This document shows, in pieces, positions 44,865 to 58,916 of a stretch of DNA of 64,000 nucleotides (its first letter is position 1; each line of letters starts with the position of its first letter). The translations under genes and the position numbers were made by a program. The notes below the pieces were generated by a model. The model was not told where the DNA came from. It worked only from the letters and a program-made list of their open reading frames with translations, and made no database searches. The stretch is from Amaranthus tricolor (lineage: Eukaryota; Streptophyta; Magnoliopsida; Caryophyllales; Amaranthaceae): the NCBI RefSeq assembly GCF_026212465.1, contig NC_080056.1, forward strand, positions 13,125,818 through 13,189,817, in the 5' to 3' direction.

Positions 44865-47800
44865 ATGGAGAATCTGAAGAACATATTTTGTGGTGAATTT
44901 GAATGTGGACTACGTAGTTCTGACTCCTGTACACCTCAATTTCAGTCTATAATACAACCTTCTTCATGTGTTAACCATGCTTTCATTATTTCTTTTGATA
45001 TACTGCTACTAGTAGTTCTCTTGTGGAGCTTAATTTGCAAAATGTTATCTAAGAAGCTCAAGCTACGAACTCAAAATAGAAGCCTTTCAACCTGGAAAAT
45101 TCTATCAGTTGTTTTTAATGGATGTTTGGGAGTTGTTTACATAGTATTTGGAGTTCGGATTTTACAGAAAAACTTGAAATATGATGATTCAATAACACCA
45201 ATTCATGGGTGGGTTTTATATTTCTTACATGGAGTTACATGGCTGTTAATGGGACTAATATCAAGTCCGATTGGAGGCGAGTCGTACCGAAAACCAGATT
45301 TGCAGGTCTTCTCCATTTTGGTTGTTTTCTCTGCTGGGATTTTCTGTGTTATAGCTGTGTTTTCTGTCATAGTTAACCATGAAAGAGTATCAGTTAAGGT
45401 CGTTTTCGATATTCTATCCTTTTTAGGAGCTAGTTTGCTGCTTTTCTGTACGTGGAACGGGATGGTTGAAAATGGAATAAGTACACTCTACACTCCTTTG
45501 AACCGTGAGGAAAATGATGGCAGCATCTGTGAAACCGATTCAGTGTCGCAAGTTACCCCATTTGCCAAAGCCGGGTTGTTGAGCAAAATATCATTTTGTT
45601 GGCTGAATCCATTGATGAAATTGGGCAAAGAGAAGACTCTTGTGGAAGACGACATACCAAAATTACGAGACATAGACAGTGCAGAGTTTTGCTACTCACA
45701 GTTTCTTGATCAATTGAATAAGAGTAAACAAGGTGGATCTCCATCAGAAAGCTCAGTGTTGTGGCTGATTGTTGCATGCCACTGGAGGGATATTCTAATC
45801 TCAGGGTTTTTCGCACTTCTGAAGACTCTCGCGCTGTCAGCTGGACCGCTTTTGTTGAACTCCTTCATTGAGATTGCTGAGGGTAAAGAAGGTTTCAGAT
45901 ATGAAAGTTATGTTTTGGCAATTTTACTCTTTCTTGCAAAGATCTTGGAATCGTTGTCGCAAAGGCAATGGTACTTCCGGAGCAAATTGATTGGCCTTAA
46001 AGTGAAGTCTATGCTTACTGCCGCAATTTACAAGAAGCAGCTGCGTGTATCAAATGCTGCTAGGAGGACACACTCAGTTGGTGAGATAGTGAACTATGTA
46101 ACTGTCGATGCTTACAGGATCGGAGAATTCCCTTTTTGGTTTCATCAGATTTGGACAACCAACCTACAACTTTGCCTTGCATTAATAATTCTGACTCATG
46201 CAATTGGACTTGCAACTATTGCATCGCTAATAGTGATTGTTTTAACTGTTCTTTGCAACACGCCCCTTGCCAAATTACAGCACAAGTTTCAAAGGAAGTT
46301 GATGGCCGCGCAAGATAGAAGACTAAAGGCGTGTTCAGAGGCTGTTCTTAACATGAAGGTGCTGAAATTATATGCATGGGATACTCACTTCAAGAATGTA
46401 GTAGACGCATTCCGGAAAGTAGAATGTAAATTGTTGTCAGTTGTGCAGTTGCAAAAGGCATACACCTTTTTCCTGTTGTGGACGTCTCCTGTATTGATCT
46501 CAGCTGCTACATTTGGCGCTTGTTATTATCTCGGAATTCCTCTGCATGCCAGTAATGTTTTCACGTTTGTTGCAACATCACGTCTAGTGCAAGAGCCAAT
46601 TCGAGCCATCCCTGATGTCCTTGGCGTATTCATTCAAGCAAGAGTTGCATTTGCAAGGATTGCAAAGTTTCTTGTAGCACCAGAGCTGCAAACTGAAAAT
46701 GTTAGGAGAAAGAGAGATATGAGTTGCATAAACCATGTTATTCTGATCAAATCAGACAATCTTTCATGGGAAATGAATCCATCAAAGCTGACACTCAGAG
46801 ACATAAATATATGCGTTTGTAAAGGTGAAAAGATCGCTATATGTGGAAAAGTTGGCTCGGGTAAATCAACATTACTGGCAACTATTCTTGGAGAAGTGCC
46901 ACATATAACTGGAACTGTAAGATTCTTCAACAACCTTCATACTTTTTGAATTATAGCATCATGTTAATAGCATCTATCCAGCATTACCATACACATAAGT
47001 GATATCTAAGCATATACATTACATTATTGAAACAAGCAAAGCCATACAAGATACAGCCCACAATACACTATCAGGAATAATATTGCTTTCAACGGTAGAA
47101 TACACTATCAGGAATCATAAAACAATTAAAGCCATACAACCCACAATCATAGAACCGTAGATATCTCACTGAAATATAGTGTTATTATGTTTTCAAGAGT
47201 AATATCAATTTTCGTCCTCCAATGAAAGCATCATTCCTATTGAAGTTAAATGAAGTATAAATTAACATCATATTCTATTGATTAGAATTATATTTGACTG
47301 AAAAGGATTATGTATAAAAATAAGGAAAATATCCTACATAGCCCTACGAACGATGCATAAGAAACTGCTGGGGATACATTGTGCAACAAAAAGTTCTATT
47401 AAAACCCAAAACGAGGAATAAAAACTTATGATGACAAAAATAGACATGTATATAATCGGCACCAATCAAAACTAGATGCCCACTTAAACCATATGGTAAA
47501 AAACTGAAAACATGCGTCTAACTTAAAAGTAGTTATGCATCAAAACTGAACAGCCTCACAAGATCTCTAAGCAACCCTTCAAGTGATCTAATTGTAGTGA
47601 TACTTAACCATATGTTTGAATTTTGATGATGAAAGTAGTACATAAGTCAACTGTAACACAGCTCTGAAACTTACTTGCATTCAATTATAGCAAGAGTTTG
47701 GATCTTAAATTATTGTCATATGTACACGAAATCCTAAAAGTATCTCCCTTTTCAAATCTATTCTCTTGTAGGTGGAAGTTTATGGGAGAATAGCTTATGT

Positions 47801-50800
47801 TTCCCAGAAACCCTGGATTCAAACAGGAACAATACAAGAAAATATTCTTTTTGGGTCTGCCATGGATGAACAGAGGTACCAAGCAACTTTTAATAGATGT
47901 TCATTGGTAAAGGACCTCGAACTCCTTCCTTATGGGGATATGACTGAAATAGGGGAAAGAGGAGTTAATCTAAGTGGTGGACAGAAGCAACGAATTCAAC
48001 TTGCACGTGCATTATACCAAGATGCTGATATTTATCTTCTGGATGATCCATTCAGTGCTGTTGATGCACACACAGCAACTAGCCTTTTCAATGTAATTCT
48101 CAAACCTTAACTATGAAATTCTTTATTTCCTCAATCACTTGAGTAAAAATGGCTTTTTATATTGTAATAGGAATATGTTATGGAAGCTCTTGTTGAGAAG
48201 ACGGTCTTGCTTGTGACACATCAAATTGATTTTCTTCCTGCATTTCAATATTGCTTAGTGAGTGTATCATTGCTAAGAGACTCAATACTATGAATCAGTA
48301 AAGTTGTCTTTTAATTTATGCATATGATCCCTGCAATCATAAATGAACACATTTCTTCTTGTTTTGCAGCTAATGTCAGATGGAAAAGTCCTTTCTGGTC
48401 CATATGAGGCATTATTAGCGTCAAGTAAGGAGTTTTTAGACCTTATAAATGCACATAAAGAGACGGCTGGTAGTGAAGCAATGGCTGTAGTCAGTACATC
48501 TAAAAGACATACATATGCTACAAATGAGATTAAGAAAGTACATGTGGAGGAAAAGCATCAATCATGGAAAGGGAATCAGTTGATAAAACAAGAAGAAAGA
48601 GAAGTTGGAGATATTGGGTTTAAGCCATACTTAATATACCTGAATCAGAACAAAGGATGTATCTATTTCTCTATTCTTGCTCTTTCTCATCTTTCCTTTG
48701 TTGTAGGCCTGATATTACAGAATACTTGGATGGCCTCCGGTGTTGATAATCCTCGTGTTAGTGAATCAGAACTAATTGTCGTATACCTCATAATTGGACT
48801 TTGTGCAACAATTTGTTTACTCATAAGATCTGTTGCAGTGGTTAGATTAGGAATGGAATCATCGAAATCTTTGTTTGGTCAACTACTAAACTCCTTATTT
48901 CGAGCTCCAATGTCGTTTTATGACTCTACTCCTATCGGAAGGATACTCAGTCGGGTAAGTATAATAGCTATGTGGATCTACACAAGTTGTCTGATAACAT
49001 TGAAGTAACTCTTCCACTTTCTTTGGACACTGCAGATGTCTTCTGATTTAAGCATTGTTGACCTTGATATCCCCTTCAGCATTCAAACAGCCTTTGGTGC
49101 TACTACCATAACATGCGCTAATTTTGGAGTGTTGACTGTAATTATCTGGCAGGTCTTGTTCGTCACAATACCAGTGATTTACATGGCAATACGACTGCAA
49201 GTAAGTTTTTGGAGGATATCGCACAATCGAAACTATAATTGTCATTCGTAGAGGGAATCTCTGATGTATGAAAATTTATTGAGAAGTTTAACTAATCTAT
49301 GAAACATGTGCACAGAGATACTATTTTGTTACTGCCAAAGAGCTGATGAGAATTAATGGAACAACCAAGTCTAAGGTAGCAAACCATTTTGCTGAATCTT
49401 CAGCTGGAGCCATGACAATTCGAGCTTTTCAAGAGGAAGATCGCTTTTTTGCTGAGAATATAAAATTAATTGATTCAAATGCAGGCCCATTCTTTCATAA
49501 CTTTGCAGCCAATGAATGGCTCATTCAGAGGATTGAGACCCTCAGTGCGACTGTTCTAGCAGCAGCTGCACTGTGCATGGTTTTCCTTCCTCCTGGTACA
49601 TTTAGCTCAGGTGAGTAATTCTCTTCCTTTACTCTTTAGCACTCTTTTTCGGGTTAACTGGGTGCATATTTTCTATAATGTGGTTGACTGAAAAGTATCT
49701 TTATGCACTAATGTCATACAGAGCTAATGCAACCGATATTGCAGGCTTCATTGGTATGGCACTATCATACGGTCTTGGGTTAAATTTGGGTATGGTTTTT
49801 ACAATTCAGAATCAGTGCACATTGGCCAATCATATAATATCTGTAGAGAGGCTTGATCAATACATGGATATACCTAGTGAAGCTCCAGAAGTCATCGAAA
49901 ATAGTCGCCCTCCTCAATATTGGCCCGCCGTAGGTAAAGTGGAGATCCTCAATTTGCAGGTAATACTTTCTACGTTTGTATAAACATTCGAGATACTGGA
50001 AGGTTGAAAAGTTAACAGCTTCATGCTAAAAACAGATAAGATATAGACCAGAGACACCACTAGTTCTTCAAGGAATCAGCTGCACGTTTGAAGGAGGAGA
50101 TAAAATAGGTATAGTTGGTAGAACAGGTAGTGGGAAGAGTACCCTAATAGGGGCATTGTTTCGCTTAGTGGAGCCAGTAGAAGGGATGATTATAGTTGAT
50201 GGAATTGATATATCTTCAATAGGACTTCACGATCTAAGGTCACGTCTTGGGATTATCCCTCAAGATCCTACACTCTTCAATGGAACAATACGATTCAACT
50301 TGGACCCTTTACATCAGCATAATGATGAAGAAATTTGGAAGGTACAACTTCCCTTTTATTACATATAGGACTCAACATATAATGCAATTCTTGTGCCTTT
50401 TTTTCCTAACTAATGCGAAACTACTAATGTTTTTGTGTTCTATGGGAAGGTACTCATCAAATGTCAACTTAAAGAAACTATTGAGGAGAAAAACAATGGG
50501 CTAGATTCCCTAGGCAAGTGTCTATGCTTCCAAAGTACATCTAAATACTTAACATTAGTATGATAATAAACACTTTTACCTTCAGTTGAGGAAGATGGAT
50601 CAAATTGGAGCATGGGGCAACGACAATTGTTCTGTCTTGGGCGCGCTTTACTGAGGAGAAGCAGGGTGCTAGTGCTTGATGAAGCTACCACATCCATTGA
50701 TAATGCAACTGACATGATCCTTCAGAAAACAATAAGAACCGAATTTATCGAATCCACTGTGATCACTGTAGCCCACAGGATCCCAACTGTGATGGAATGC

Positions 50801-51077
50801 ACAAAAGTTCTTGTAATTAGTGACGGTTAGTCATCTCTCCGACAAGTTTAGATCAGTTCAATCATCTCTATCTTGATTAAGTTAAAACACCAAAGGAAAA
50901 ATACGATAAGACTCATTCAGCATGATGAGAACTAAACAATTGACTTCTAACTATGCTGCAGGAAAACTAATGGAGTATGATGAACCCATGAAGCTAATGA
51001 AGAACGAAGTTTCACTATATGGCCAACTTGTAAAGGAATATTGGTCTCACTTCCATTCTGCTCATCAATCACATTGA
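44865..51077 (+). CDS. ABC transporter C family (MRP) protein, ABCC10-like, gene 1
   Basis: Eleven exons: 44865-46916, 47772-48092, 48171-48257, 48370-48954, 49036-49200, 49316-49610, 49745-49959, 50036-50341, 50450-50513, 50586-50825, 50962-51077; stop TGA. Frame is kept across all joins, giving 1,481 residues, the size of full plant ABCCs. Order: N-terminal membrane domain (TMD0), TMD1, NBD1, TMD2, NBD2. NBD1: Walker A GKVGSGKS (~662), LSGGQ (~751), Walker B IYLLDD (~771). NBD2: Walker A GRTGSGKS (1268-1275), SMGQ signature (~1372), Walker B VLVLDE (~1391), switch His (~1427). Expected role: ATP-driven export of glutathione or organic-anion conjugates across the tonoplast or plasma membrane; substrate unknown. 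Intron 1 is long (855 bp) and intron 9 is GC-AG. ATG 44865 is the first in-frame ATG giving an N-terminus that matches gene 2. Confidence 0.95.
50514..50585 (+). other. GC-AG intron in ABCC gene 1
   Basis: Donor reads CTAG|GCAAGT and acceptor TTCAG. Only this pairing joins LDSL to VEEDGSNWS in frame; no GT donor nearby does so. Confidence 0.85.
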
Positions 51078-52249
51078 ACAAAACACGCAAAGAAGCTACA
51101 AAGTTACAATGGATAAACATCCCTCATCTACTCTTCTAGCCGGAATTGAAAATCAACGCTTATCCTTGTTCTACTTCCTTTTAACACACAACTCACTTGC
51201 CTATTTACTTATGTGTGTCCTTTGTACATCTATGCTTTTTATTAGGAAGAAAATATCTCTTCGCATCAACTATTAATGACAATGTATTATTCTTCAATAG
51301 TGTCCAACTTCTTATAGCTGTATTAGTACATTAAATTTCTCCTAGACTTCAAATGTGAATGAGTCATCACACTAGAGCATTTCTATATGATAACACAAAT
51401 TCTTGTATGAGACTGTCTCACCGTGAGACAGTCTCATGCAAGACTGGCCGATATGATAATTAGTACTTCATAAGAAACATGGAACGTGGAACGTAAACCC
51501 ATTATGCAATCTTGTAATGTTTGTCCCAAATCTCCAGCGAGACTGTCCCAAACTACTCAAGGTGTTGTCCATTTGGGCATACCTTTTAAAATATGTTGTA
51601 AAAGGTTATCGGGCCTCCATTTTGTTGTTTATTTAGAGTAATGTAGGACAAATATTTCAAGTCATGAATATTTTTGCAAAGTATTGCATCAGGAATGGTT
51701 AATTAATATTCATTTAGGAGATGTGATAAAAGTAATGAAGGGATGTGATACTTCATTTGTATTGTTTTAAAGTGTTACTTTCAAAAATTTCAATTCATGA
51801 ATAGTTTTGCAAAGTATTGCATCAGGAACGGTTAGTTAAATATTTATTTAGGAGATGTAATAAAGTAATGAAGGGAAGTGATACTTCATTATATTGTTTT
51901 AAAGTGTTACTTTAACAAGATGTAATGAAGCGATGTGATACTTCATTGTATTGTTTCTTATCTTTAAATAAGAGACATTAGGCCTCACTTGTAAGTATAT
52001 TTTTCAGAATTTATATTCATATTTTCTGAATTTTCCCTCTCTTCTTTACATGTTTATGTTCTTAGAATCTTGCAAACTCTATTTTTATACTTCTGAAAGT
52101 ACTTCTCATAAAAAGACACACTTGTTCTTTCAAATTTCTACATTATATAGTGCTTATATTATAGTACAAACCGTTGTATATCTATAGCGTATTGTTAAAG
52201 TTTAACCTAAGCACCATTGTAGGCGAAATGCGCTATAAGTTTAAGACCA
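51078..52249. other. Spacer after ABCC gene 1
   Basis: No gene. Holds a hairpin, 51407-51437 (arms ATGAGACTGTCTCA and its complement, 3-base loop), and a 133-bp tandem repeat listed separately. Confidence 0.6.
51662..51915. repeat. 133-bp imperfect tandem duplication
   Basis: TCATGAATA-TTTTGCAAAG at 51662 recurs at 51795, followed in both by GTATTGCATCAGGAA and TGATACTTCATT. A third partial TGATACTTCATTGTATTG is at about 51,930. Confidence 0.8.
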
Positions 52250-53190
52250 GAATCCAAACTACCATAGTACACTTAAGACTTATCAAAATTAACTTTTAGA
52301 CCAGAAAAATTAACACAAAACTGATCAATACAATTTTTCATAATTCCAACAAAAATAGGATCACCATGACAAAAAATCAAAAAACAAAAACATAAGGGTT
52401 GGCCTCCAAATGTTCTATGATGAAACCTTGAAACCTTTATTGAGAGAAGCATGCTTTATACATCTGTTCAAATGTTCTATGATGATAAGGAAGAGAAGAG
52501 GAAACATGGGGTCACCCTGCCTTAGTTCTTTCTTGCCTTAAAAGCTATCCACAATCCTCCCATTAAATTCAATTTACAGTGATAATAGATAACACGTGAG
52601 CATGATGATTCTCACCAAATGTTGAGGGAAACAAAGACCAGGAAGCAACTCTGCAAGAAAGTGCCAGCTCACAGTGTCATAAGCTTTAGCTAAGTCTAAC
52701 TTCATAAGGCATTTGGAGTTGCATTCTTCCTCTTATAACCCCTAAGAAGATCATGAGCAATGATTACATTATTCACTAAGGATCTCCTCCCTTTTATTAA
52801 GGCAACCTGATTATCATCAATAATCTCCTCTAAATCCAATTGAAGCTTTTTACAAATGAGTTGGATAATGACTTTATAGAGCCCACCGCAACAAACAATG
52901 GGGCGGTAATGGCTAGCATTTGTAGGATTATCATTCTTAGAGATGAGAGTGAGAATATTTTTAGAAAAGTCAAATGTGATGATGCCATTCTTAAAGAAGT
53001 TGGGGATAACAAGAATAACATAATTGCGCACCGCTGACCAGGCTTTTTTGAAGAACTCAAAGCTATACCCATCAAAGCAAGGGCTTTGTGAGAAGGGATA
53101 TACCACAATGCTTCTTTGATCTCATCACCAGAGAAATAACGGATCGTTCTGGTTTGGGTGCATGGGTCAACAAGGGGACTAGACATTAGG
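52250..53190 (-). pseudogene. LINE (non-LTR) reverse transcriptase fragment
   Basis: On -, the text runs YFSGDEIKEALWYIPSHKA, FDGYSFEFFKKAW, HYRPIVCCGGLYKVI, KGRRSLVNNVIIAHDLL, then (near 52,700-52,560) a decayed LDLAKAYD-type block. These are the first RT motifs of plant L1-like LINEs. At least one frameshift (near 53,070) and several stops. No endonuclease, no 3' poly-A end seen. An old truncated copy. Confidence 0.8.
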
Positions 53191-54702
53191 ATTTCAACAC
53201 TATTTAACTTTGATATATTACTACACTTGATACATGGTTTGATACATTACTACACTTTGACACATGGTCAATAAAAATCAACTCACGCCATCCTAACTTC
53301 ATGTATGAGAACAATACCACAAAATTCTAACACTTCATAAATTACACGAAAAATGCCATTTTTTAACAAAATATACATAAATCAAAATAAGAACAAACGT
53401 ATAATATAAATGTGAAAAATTGTATAAATCAAAATTAACAATTACATACATAATTAAAATCACATTCAAATATAAAATAATAAAACAACATTCATTTAAC
53501 CCTAAAACCTTAATTAATCAAAATATCAAAACTAAATAAATCTTGGTATTAATAGAAAGTACCTTGTGAATCTAGAATCTAGATGAATAATAGTTGCAAT
53601 GTGACCTACACTGAAGTAAGAAAGACAAAATTAGTACACATAGCTATTTTTTTAGCAAAAAATGTAAAAGTAAACACAAAAAACACAATTAATGGCGTTT
53701 TATAAGGGAAGAGGGAGGAAGGAATAAAAATGGGGATAATGGAAGTTTGAAAGGATGATAAATTGAAATGGGAACTACTTGAATGAAGCTAGCTTGAAAA
53801 CGACAGAAAAACTTGAAGAAACAATGAAAATTCCGGATGAAACCGGAAGACAAGGAAAACTTGGTTGAAACTTGAAAAAGGAGTGAGCTTAAAGAGAAGA
53901 ATGAAGCTTGAAGAAGAAGAAGAACAAACTTTGGGAGGAGAAGAAGACAATGAAGAAGAGAGCAATTTTTGGGATGAAACTGTATCGTGAAAATGCTTGA
54001 AAATTTTTTCAACTGATCACTAGTGTAGAACCTATTGGTTGCAAATGATTATTGAAGGTTTAAATGTCAAGGAAATGGCTTTGTATTTATAGGGGAGAAT
54101 AAATAGTGAATGAAATTATGAATTTCTCTTTATTATTTTTTCTTTAAAATTGGCAACATTACTTGTGATTTATTAAATGTTTTTTAATTTCAAAATTCTT
54201 AATTGAGACGAACATCATCTTTATGACTCTATTAGGTTGACCATTGTATACTTACTAACTTAAAATGATCAATACTGTTTTGAGAATCTCCAAAAAGATT
54301 TTGTTATATAATTGTATTAGTTGGGGCATTTAGAACACATGTGCGACACCTTTGACAGTGAGACAGTCTTATACATTAATTTTTGTGTATTACCTTAAAA
54401 TGACTACTTGCGTTTTTAAATTGATTATTTTTTTACAGTATTAAAATGATTACTTATAACCTTAAAATATCACATACAATCTTTAAATGATCAACAAGAT
54501 AATTAAGCTAATTACACGGGCCTGTCTCAAACATTATGATAGTCTCAAACAAAGCGAGTTGTTTTTAATTTTATATCTGCATTATCACTTCCATTATTAC
54601 TATTTCATCTAAATTAATTTTATAATTTGTGTTCAAAATAATTTATTAAAATTGAAATTAATTTTTAACATAGTTTGTGATGCTTGCTTATTTAAGATTG
54701 AA
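53191..54702. other. Gene-free spacer
   Basis: AT-rich. A purine-rich strand between 53,700 and 53,960 creates a long low-complexity open frame on - that I do not accept as a gene. Confidence 0.55.
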
Positions 54703-54968
54703 GGGGCTTTTGGTAAATAGCTAATACCTATTAGTTTGTAGCTGATTACATTATCTAAGTTGACCAGCTGATTTTATTGACTCATTTGATAAGCTGATTT
54801 TGGACCCGTTGCTATAAGCAACTTGTTCAAAAACAATTTATCCATGATAATAAGTTATTTTGACCATTTAATTTACCAAAGACTAGCTTGGATTGTTTGA
54901 CCATCCAATACTTTATTTGTATCAAAACAAGCTAAAATTGTTTAATAAACTATTAATCCAAAAACCCC
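54703..54968. mobile_element. MITE-like fold-back element
   Basis: Left GGGGCTTTTGGTAAATAG pairs with the right end read inverted, GGGGTTTTTGGATTAATAG. 266 bp. Target duplication not resolved. Confidence 0.45.
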
Positions 54969-55424
54969 AAAATAGTATTAAAATAATGTTTTTTTTTAAC
55001 ATCATATATGTAGTATTTTTAAAATGAAAGATGAATTAATTAAATATTAACATGCTACTAATAATTATTTGAAAATTAATAATCAATAATTTACAATTCA
55101 TTTTCATTGTTTTTTAAAATAATTAAAAACAATAAAATTAAAAAATATGCATCCCATGGGATTACCCAGTATGAAAAAAATATAAATATTAATCATTGAA
55201 TGAGGCAAAAATAAAAACATTCCAACATAGATAAGTGAGAAGTTCTGTGAAAATGAACATATATAATCGTATGTGTATATTCATTTTATGAAACTACTCA
55301 TTATTGCTGTGATTATTATAAGGCATAAAAAATACTTACATTGCAAAACAATTAATCCAGGTTAACTCTTGGTGCTCTCCCCCTTTATTTAGGCCCCTTT
55401 ACTTTAACATTTTTAGAACGTGTT
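54969..55424. other. AT-rich spacer
   Basis: Nothing recognised. Confidence 0.5.
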
Positions 55425-56700
55425 CCTTCGGGTGAACGGGTCGGTTTCGGACGGGTATCATTCGATTCGATTGAATTTCAAATTGGTTATTTTTGGGATA
55501 CGTGTTACGACTGGTCACACTCGAGTCGGGTCATTTAGTCACGGTTCGGTTGAAGATCAGTTATTCGAGCTATCGGGTTAATTTGCATCGGTTCAGTGTC
55601 GAGTGAAGTTCGAGTCAAGTGTCAATCGGTCTCGAATTGTCATCGGTTAATAATTGGTTCGGTTTTATCGGGTACAGATCAGATCCAGGTATTTTTTTCA
55701 AGTAGAATTCGGCTACGAGTTACTAATTACTATTAATCGAGTCAATGGCACATTAAGTTGCTAATATTTTTTAATTAATGACAAGATTTTCTTTACTTAA
55801 GGGAAATAGTTAAAATGAAAATCAATCAATGATTATTATTTTGTTACATTTACTTGTTTGACTGTAAACTAATATTAATTACCTATCATTTTTCATCTAA
55901 TTTGATTAAAAATAGTTTAATAAACATTGACCATCAATTATCAAATTTAAATATATGAAACCATGTATTTTTGAAATTTAATTTATGAAATATCTCAATT
56001 TATTACATTAATTAATAAGATGATTGACTATGAGTTGATCATACTTCTATGTTAAAACTCGGTTCAGATTTACAGTAGTTTGATTAAAAATTATTTCGGA
56101 TTAAGTTAGTTTTAGCCGGATTGAATTCGGTTTCGAGCATGATTCGGGTCAGATATGACTCAGTTCAATCACTTTTAGGTTTACATAATCTCAGTTAACG
56201 GTTATATGTCGGTTATAAAAATCGGTCATAGTTCGGGTACAGTTTTCCCATTTTCGATTGTCAATCGGTTCGGGTGCAACTGTTGTCATATAGAGCATAT
56301 AATGGTCATAAAAAATGATAATTAATTAAATCAAATAAATTAATTAATTTATTAATAAAGTTAAATATCCCAATATTGCAAAATTGTTGTTTTGTGCAAA
56401 AGTATTTTTGCAGATCGCGAAAAGACTCGCAGATCGCAAGATTTTAAGACAAAGTTTCTGTTTTGGAAATTGCTCAGGTCGTGGCCCACAACTTTCGTGC
56501 TGGTTTTTGAAATGTTCGTTTTATTCGGTTTTGTTAGTTATGTAATAATTACCTACGAATAATATGATTATATTAACTGAATGATTGGGATGGATTGATT
56601 TAATATCGACATTGATTCGTGAATCGATGTTGCGGTTCATAAAGTGACATATTATTTCATGAATGGTTGTATGGTTTTTTATTTTCTTACATGAGATATA

Positions 56701-57482
56701 TTACAATAAAGATGTATTACAAATATGTGTTACAAGATAAATCTACACTATTTGTAATCCTTTGTATATGACTTTGAACTCTTGTTGAATCACCAAGGAG
56801 ACGATGAAGATATGGTTGCGACAGTCAAATAAGTCGCTCAGAAACTTGATATGAATAGAAGACGTTCGTGCACTTTCTTATTATGATATTTCTCCCACAA
56901 AGGTGCTTGGGATGATAAAATGAAATTCACAATGAGATACAATCTACACAACAAAATCCTAGCACAAGGAAATTGCAATAGTAAAATACAAACTTTGTGA
57001 TGAATTAAGAACTTTGATGATATTGAGAGTTAATTACTCTCTCAATATTATCTCATGAAAGGAAGAACAAGAATAAGAGTATTCTTAAGAGAGAAATCAT
57101 AAATGATATGAAATTGAGATTGAATGTCTTTTGGCATGCAACCTCTATTTATAGAGCTATGCATCAAATAATACCTCCTTTTGAAACAAAAGGGTTTCAC
57201 CAAGTAAAGCTTATGAATCAAAGTAATGTTTCACCAAGCAAAGCTTACGAACCAAAATAATATTTCACCAAGCAAAGCTTATGAATCAAAGTAATGTTTC
57301 ACCAAGCAAAGCTTATGAATCAAAGTAATAATTCATCAAACAAAACTTATGAATCAAAGTAATGATTCATCAAATTCTTTGAAACATTTAATTGGACTTA
57401 TAATATATTTATTTTAGTCCCACTACTATACTAAGTATGTAGTATATACAAATCTAGGTCTATATACTCTAAATGTTCAACA
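56701..57482 (-). repeat. Second solo LTR nested in family A copy 3
   Basis: Right end, read on -, starts TGTTGAACATTTAGAG. AGATATA flanks both sides (56694-56700 and 57483-57489). On - there is a CTCTATAAATAGAGG TATA box near 57,152. Part of it (about 56,895-56,975) is an inverted match to the TTCCCAAGCACC segment of family A, so the two LTR families are related. Confidence 0.65.
57195..57380. repeat. 34-bp tandem repeat, five copies
   Basis: Units begin TTTCACCAAGCAAAGCTTAT, continue GAATCAAAGTAATG and show small changes; a sixth copy is partial. Confidence 0.88.
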
Positions 57483-58030
57483 AGATATACATGAAATATA
57501 CATTTAATTTCTGAATTTCTCATCTTCTCTAGGACTTTACATAGAGAACTTGCAATCCTCGATTGTAAATTTCTGTTTCTTCTTCCATTTAAGTTTTCTC
57601 ATGTCGTTCTAATTTCCTTGTGCTAGGAATTTAGTGAAATTCTTTGTATCTCAAAACATATTTGCAGTATACATTCCCAAGCACCGTAGTAGGAAGGAAA
57701 TGATGTTTTAGGAAGAGAGTTTCGCCTAGAATTTATATCAAGTCACATGCAAAATCTTCTTGTTACTATGTTCAATATATGGTGATTTCCGATGATGAAG
57801 TATACATTTGGTCTATGTTACGCAAAGGTTTGAACTTGTCATATGTTTTTGTAACCTACTAAATTTACATAACTTTATTTTATAAGTTTAATTATTAATT
57901 TAAAGTCACAATATACAACAACAACTTCGGTTCGGGTAATGTCGGTTCAGTAAGCCTTTAAAAAAAACGCATTTTCGGTCAAATAACTTTTAGTTTCGAG
58001 TCGAATCACATTTAAACAACTCTAATTTTG

Positions 58031-58916
58031 AGACCTAAAAACAAGTAATTAAAGTAAATCAAATATAATATAAACTAATATCAACTAAAATTTGATATCC
58101 CTTAATTTAAATGGCCTTGTGTTACCGGCATCTTGCACATACCCAATACACTACGAAAGAGTATGTGTATTCTCCTCAAAATGACAAAAATCTCACAAGC
58201 AGGAAGCCTTAATTTAAATCTGGAATTGAGTTCTTATGCTAATTAAGGTAATAAGCTATCAAATTCATGAACTCCTATTTGTGATGCATGTTGTATTTTA
58301 GTTGAGTTTTCTCAATTTTTTTGAACAATTCAAAAACTTTTTGTGGTAGAAATAGCTGAGAGAGCAAAACAAGCCTGTGCTTCGGGCACATTTAAAAATA
58401 TTAGAAAGACAAAGATGGCCTACCCAAACCTCAGAACCCCATAATCAATATTTTGTCTGGAACCTTTTTAAGTCTTAGCACCAATCCTGCTCTTCCAATA
58501 ACATTTTTTGTGGCTGAATTTAATATGGATTTTTGATTTTTCAAACTACTCTTATAAGTAGATAGTGATTTTTCTTTGATGAGATCTCTTATTTGAATCT
58601 TCAACATTTATATATGATATTATTCTATAGTGTGTTACATGAGCTATGATTTTTTTTATCTATGATATTTTTTAATTGTATAGTACTATGTGATTATCAT
58701 TAAGTACACATTTATGTTTCTGTTGACTTTTTCTATCTACATTACCCTGATATACAGTAATCAACCACAAAAAACTTCACTATGTTTTGCAAAATTTAAT
58801 TTATACTAACAAAAAAGGTATTCTCTTTTAAATTTTAAGCAGTTATTTTTACAAATGTGATTTTTATTACATTGTATCATTCCTATATGATGAGTAGTAT
58901 CTCTATATTGATGCAG
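58031..58916 (+). other. Upstream region of ABCC gene 2
   Basis: AT-rich, no gene. TTGATGCAG (58,908-58,916) just before the ATG could be a 3' splice site, as in gene 1. An in-frame ATG pair at 58887 is an alternative start. Confidence 0.5.

Larger units (their letters stand above)
56281..57920 (+). repeat. Solo LTR family A, copy 3, with nested insertion
   Basis: Starts TGTTGTCATA and ends TATACAACA. Flanks GCAAC (56276-80) and ACAAC (57921-25) match at 4 of 5 bases, a likely 5-bp target duplication. Removing a 782-bp insertion leaves about 850 bp matching copies 1 and 2. No internal retroelement genes. Confidence 0.75.
55425..58030. repeat. TTCGGGT-rich repeat block B2, interrupted
   Basis: CGGTTCGGGT-type DNA at 55,425-56,280 continues at 57,921-58,030 and matches the 42,660-43,092 block in order. 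The gap is filled by solo LTR A copy 3. Probably the inside of an old non-autonomous hAT-like element. Confidence 0.6.

Noticed and set aside
53689..54012. 107-residue - frame rich in Phe, Leu and Ser
   Set aside because: Produced by a purine-rich strand; no domain, no promoter or splice support.
57195..57380. CRISPR-like array
   Set aside because: Units are directly adjacent with no unique spacers, in plant DNA; an ordinary tandem repeat.
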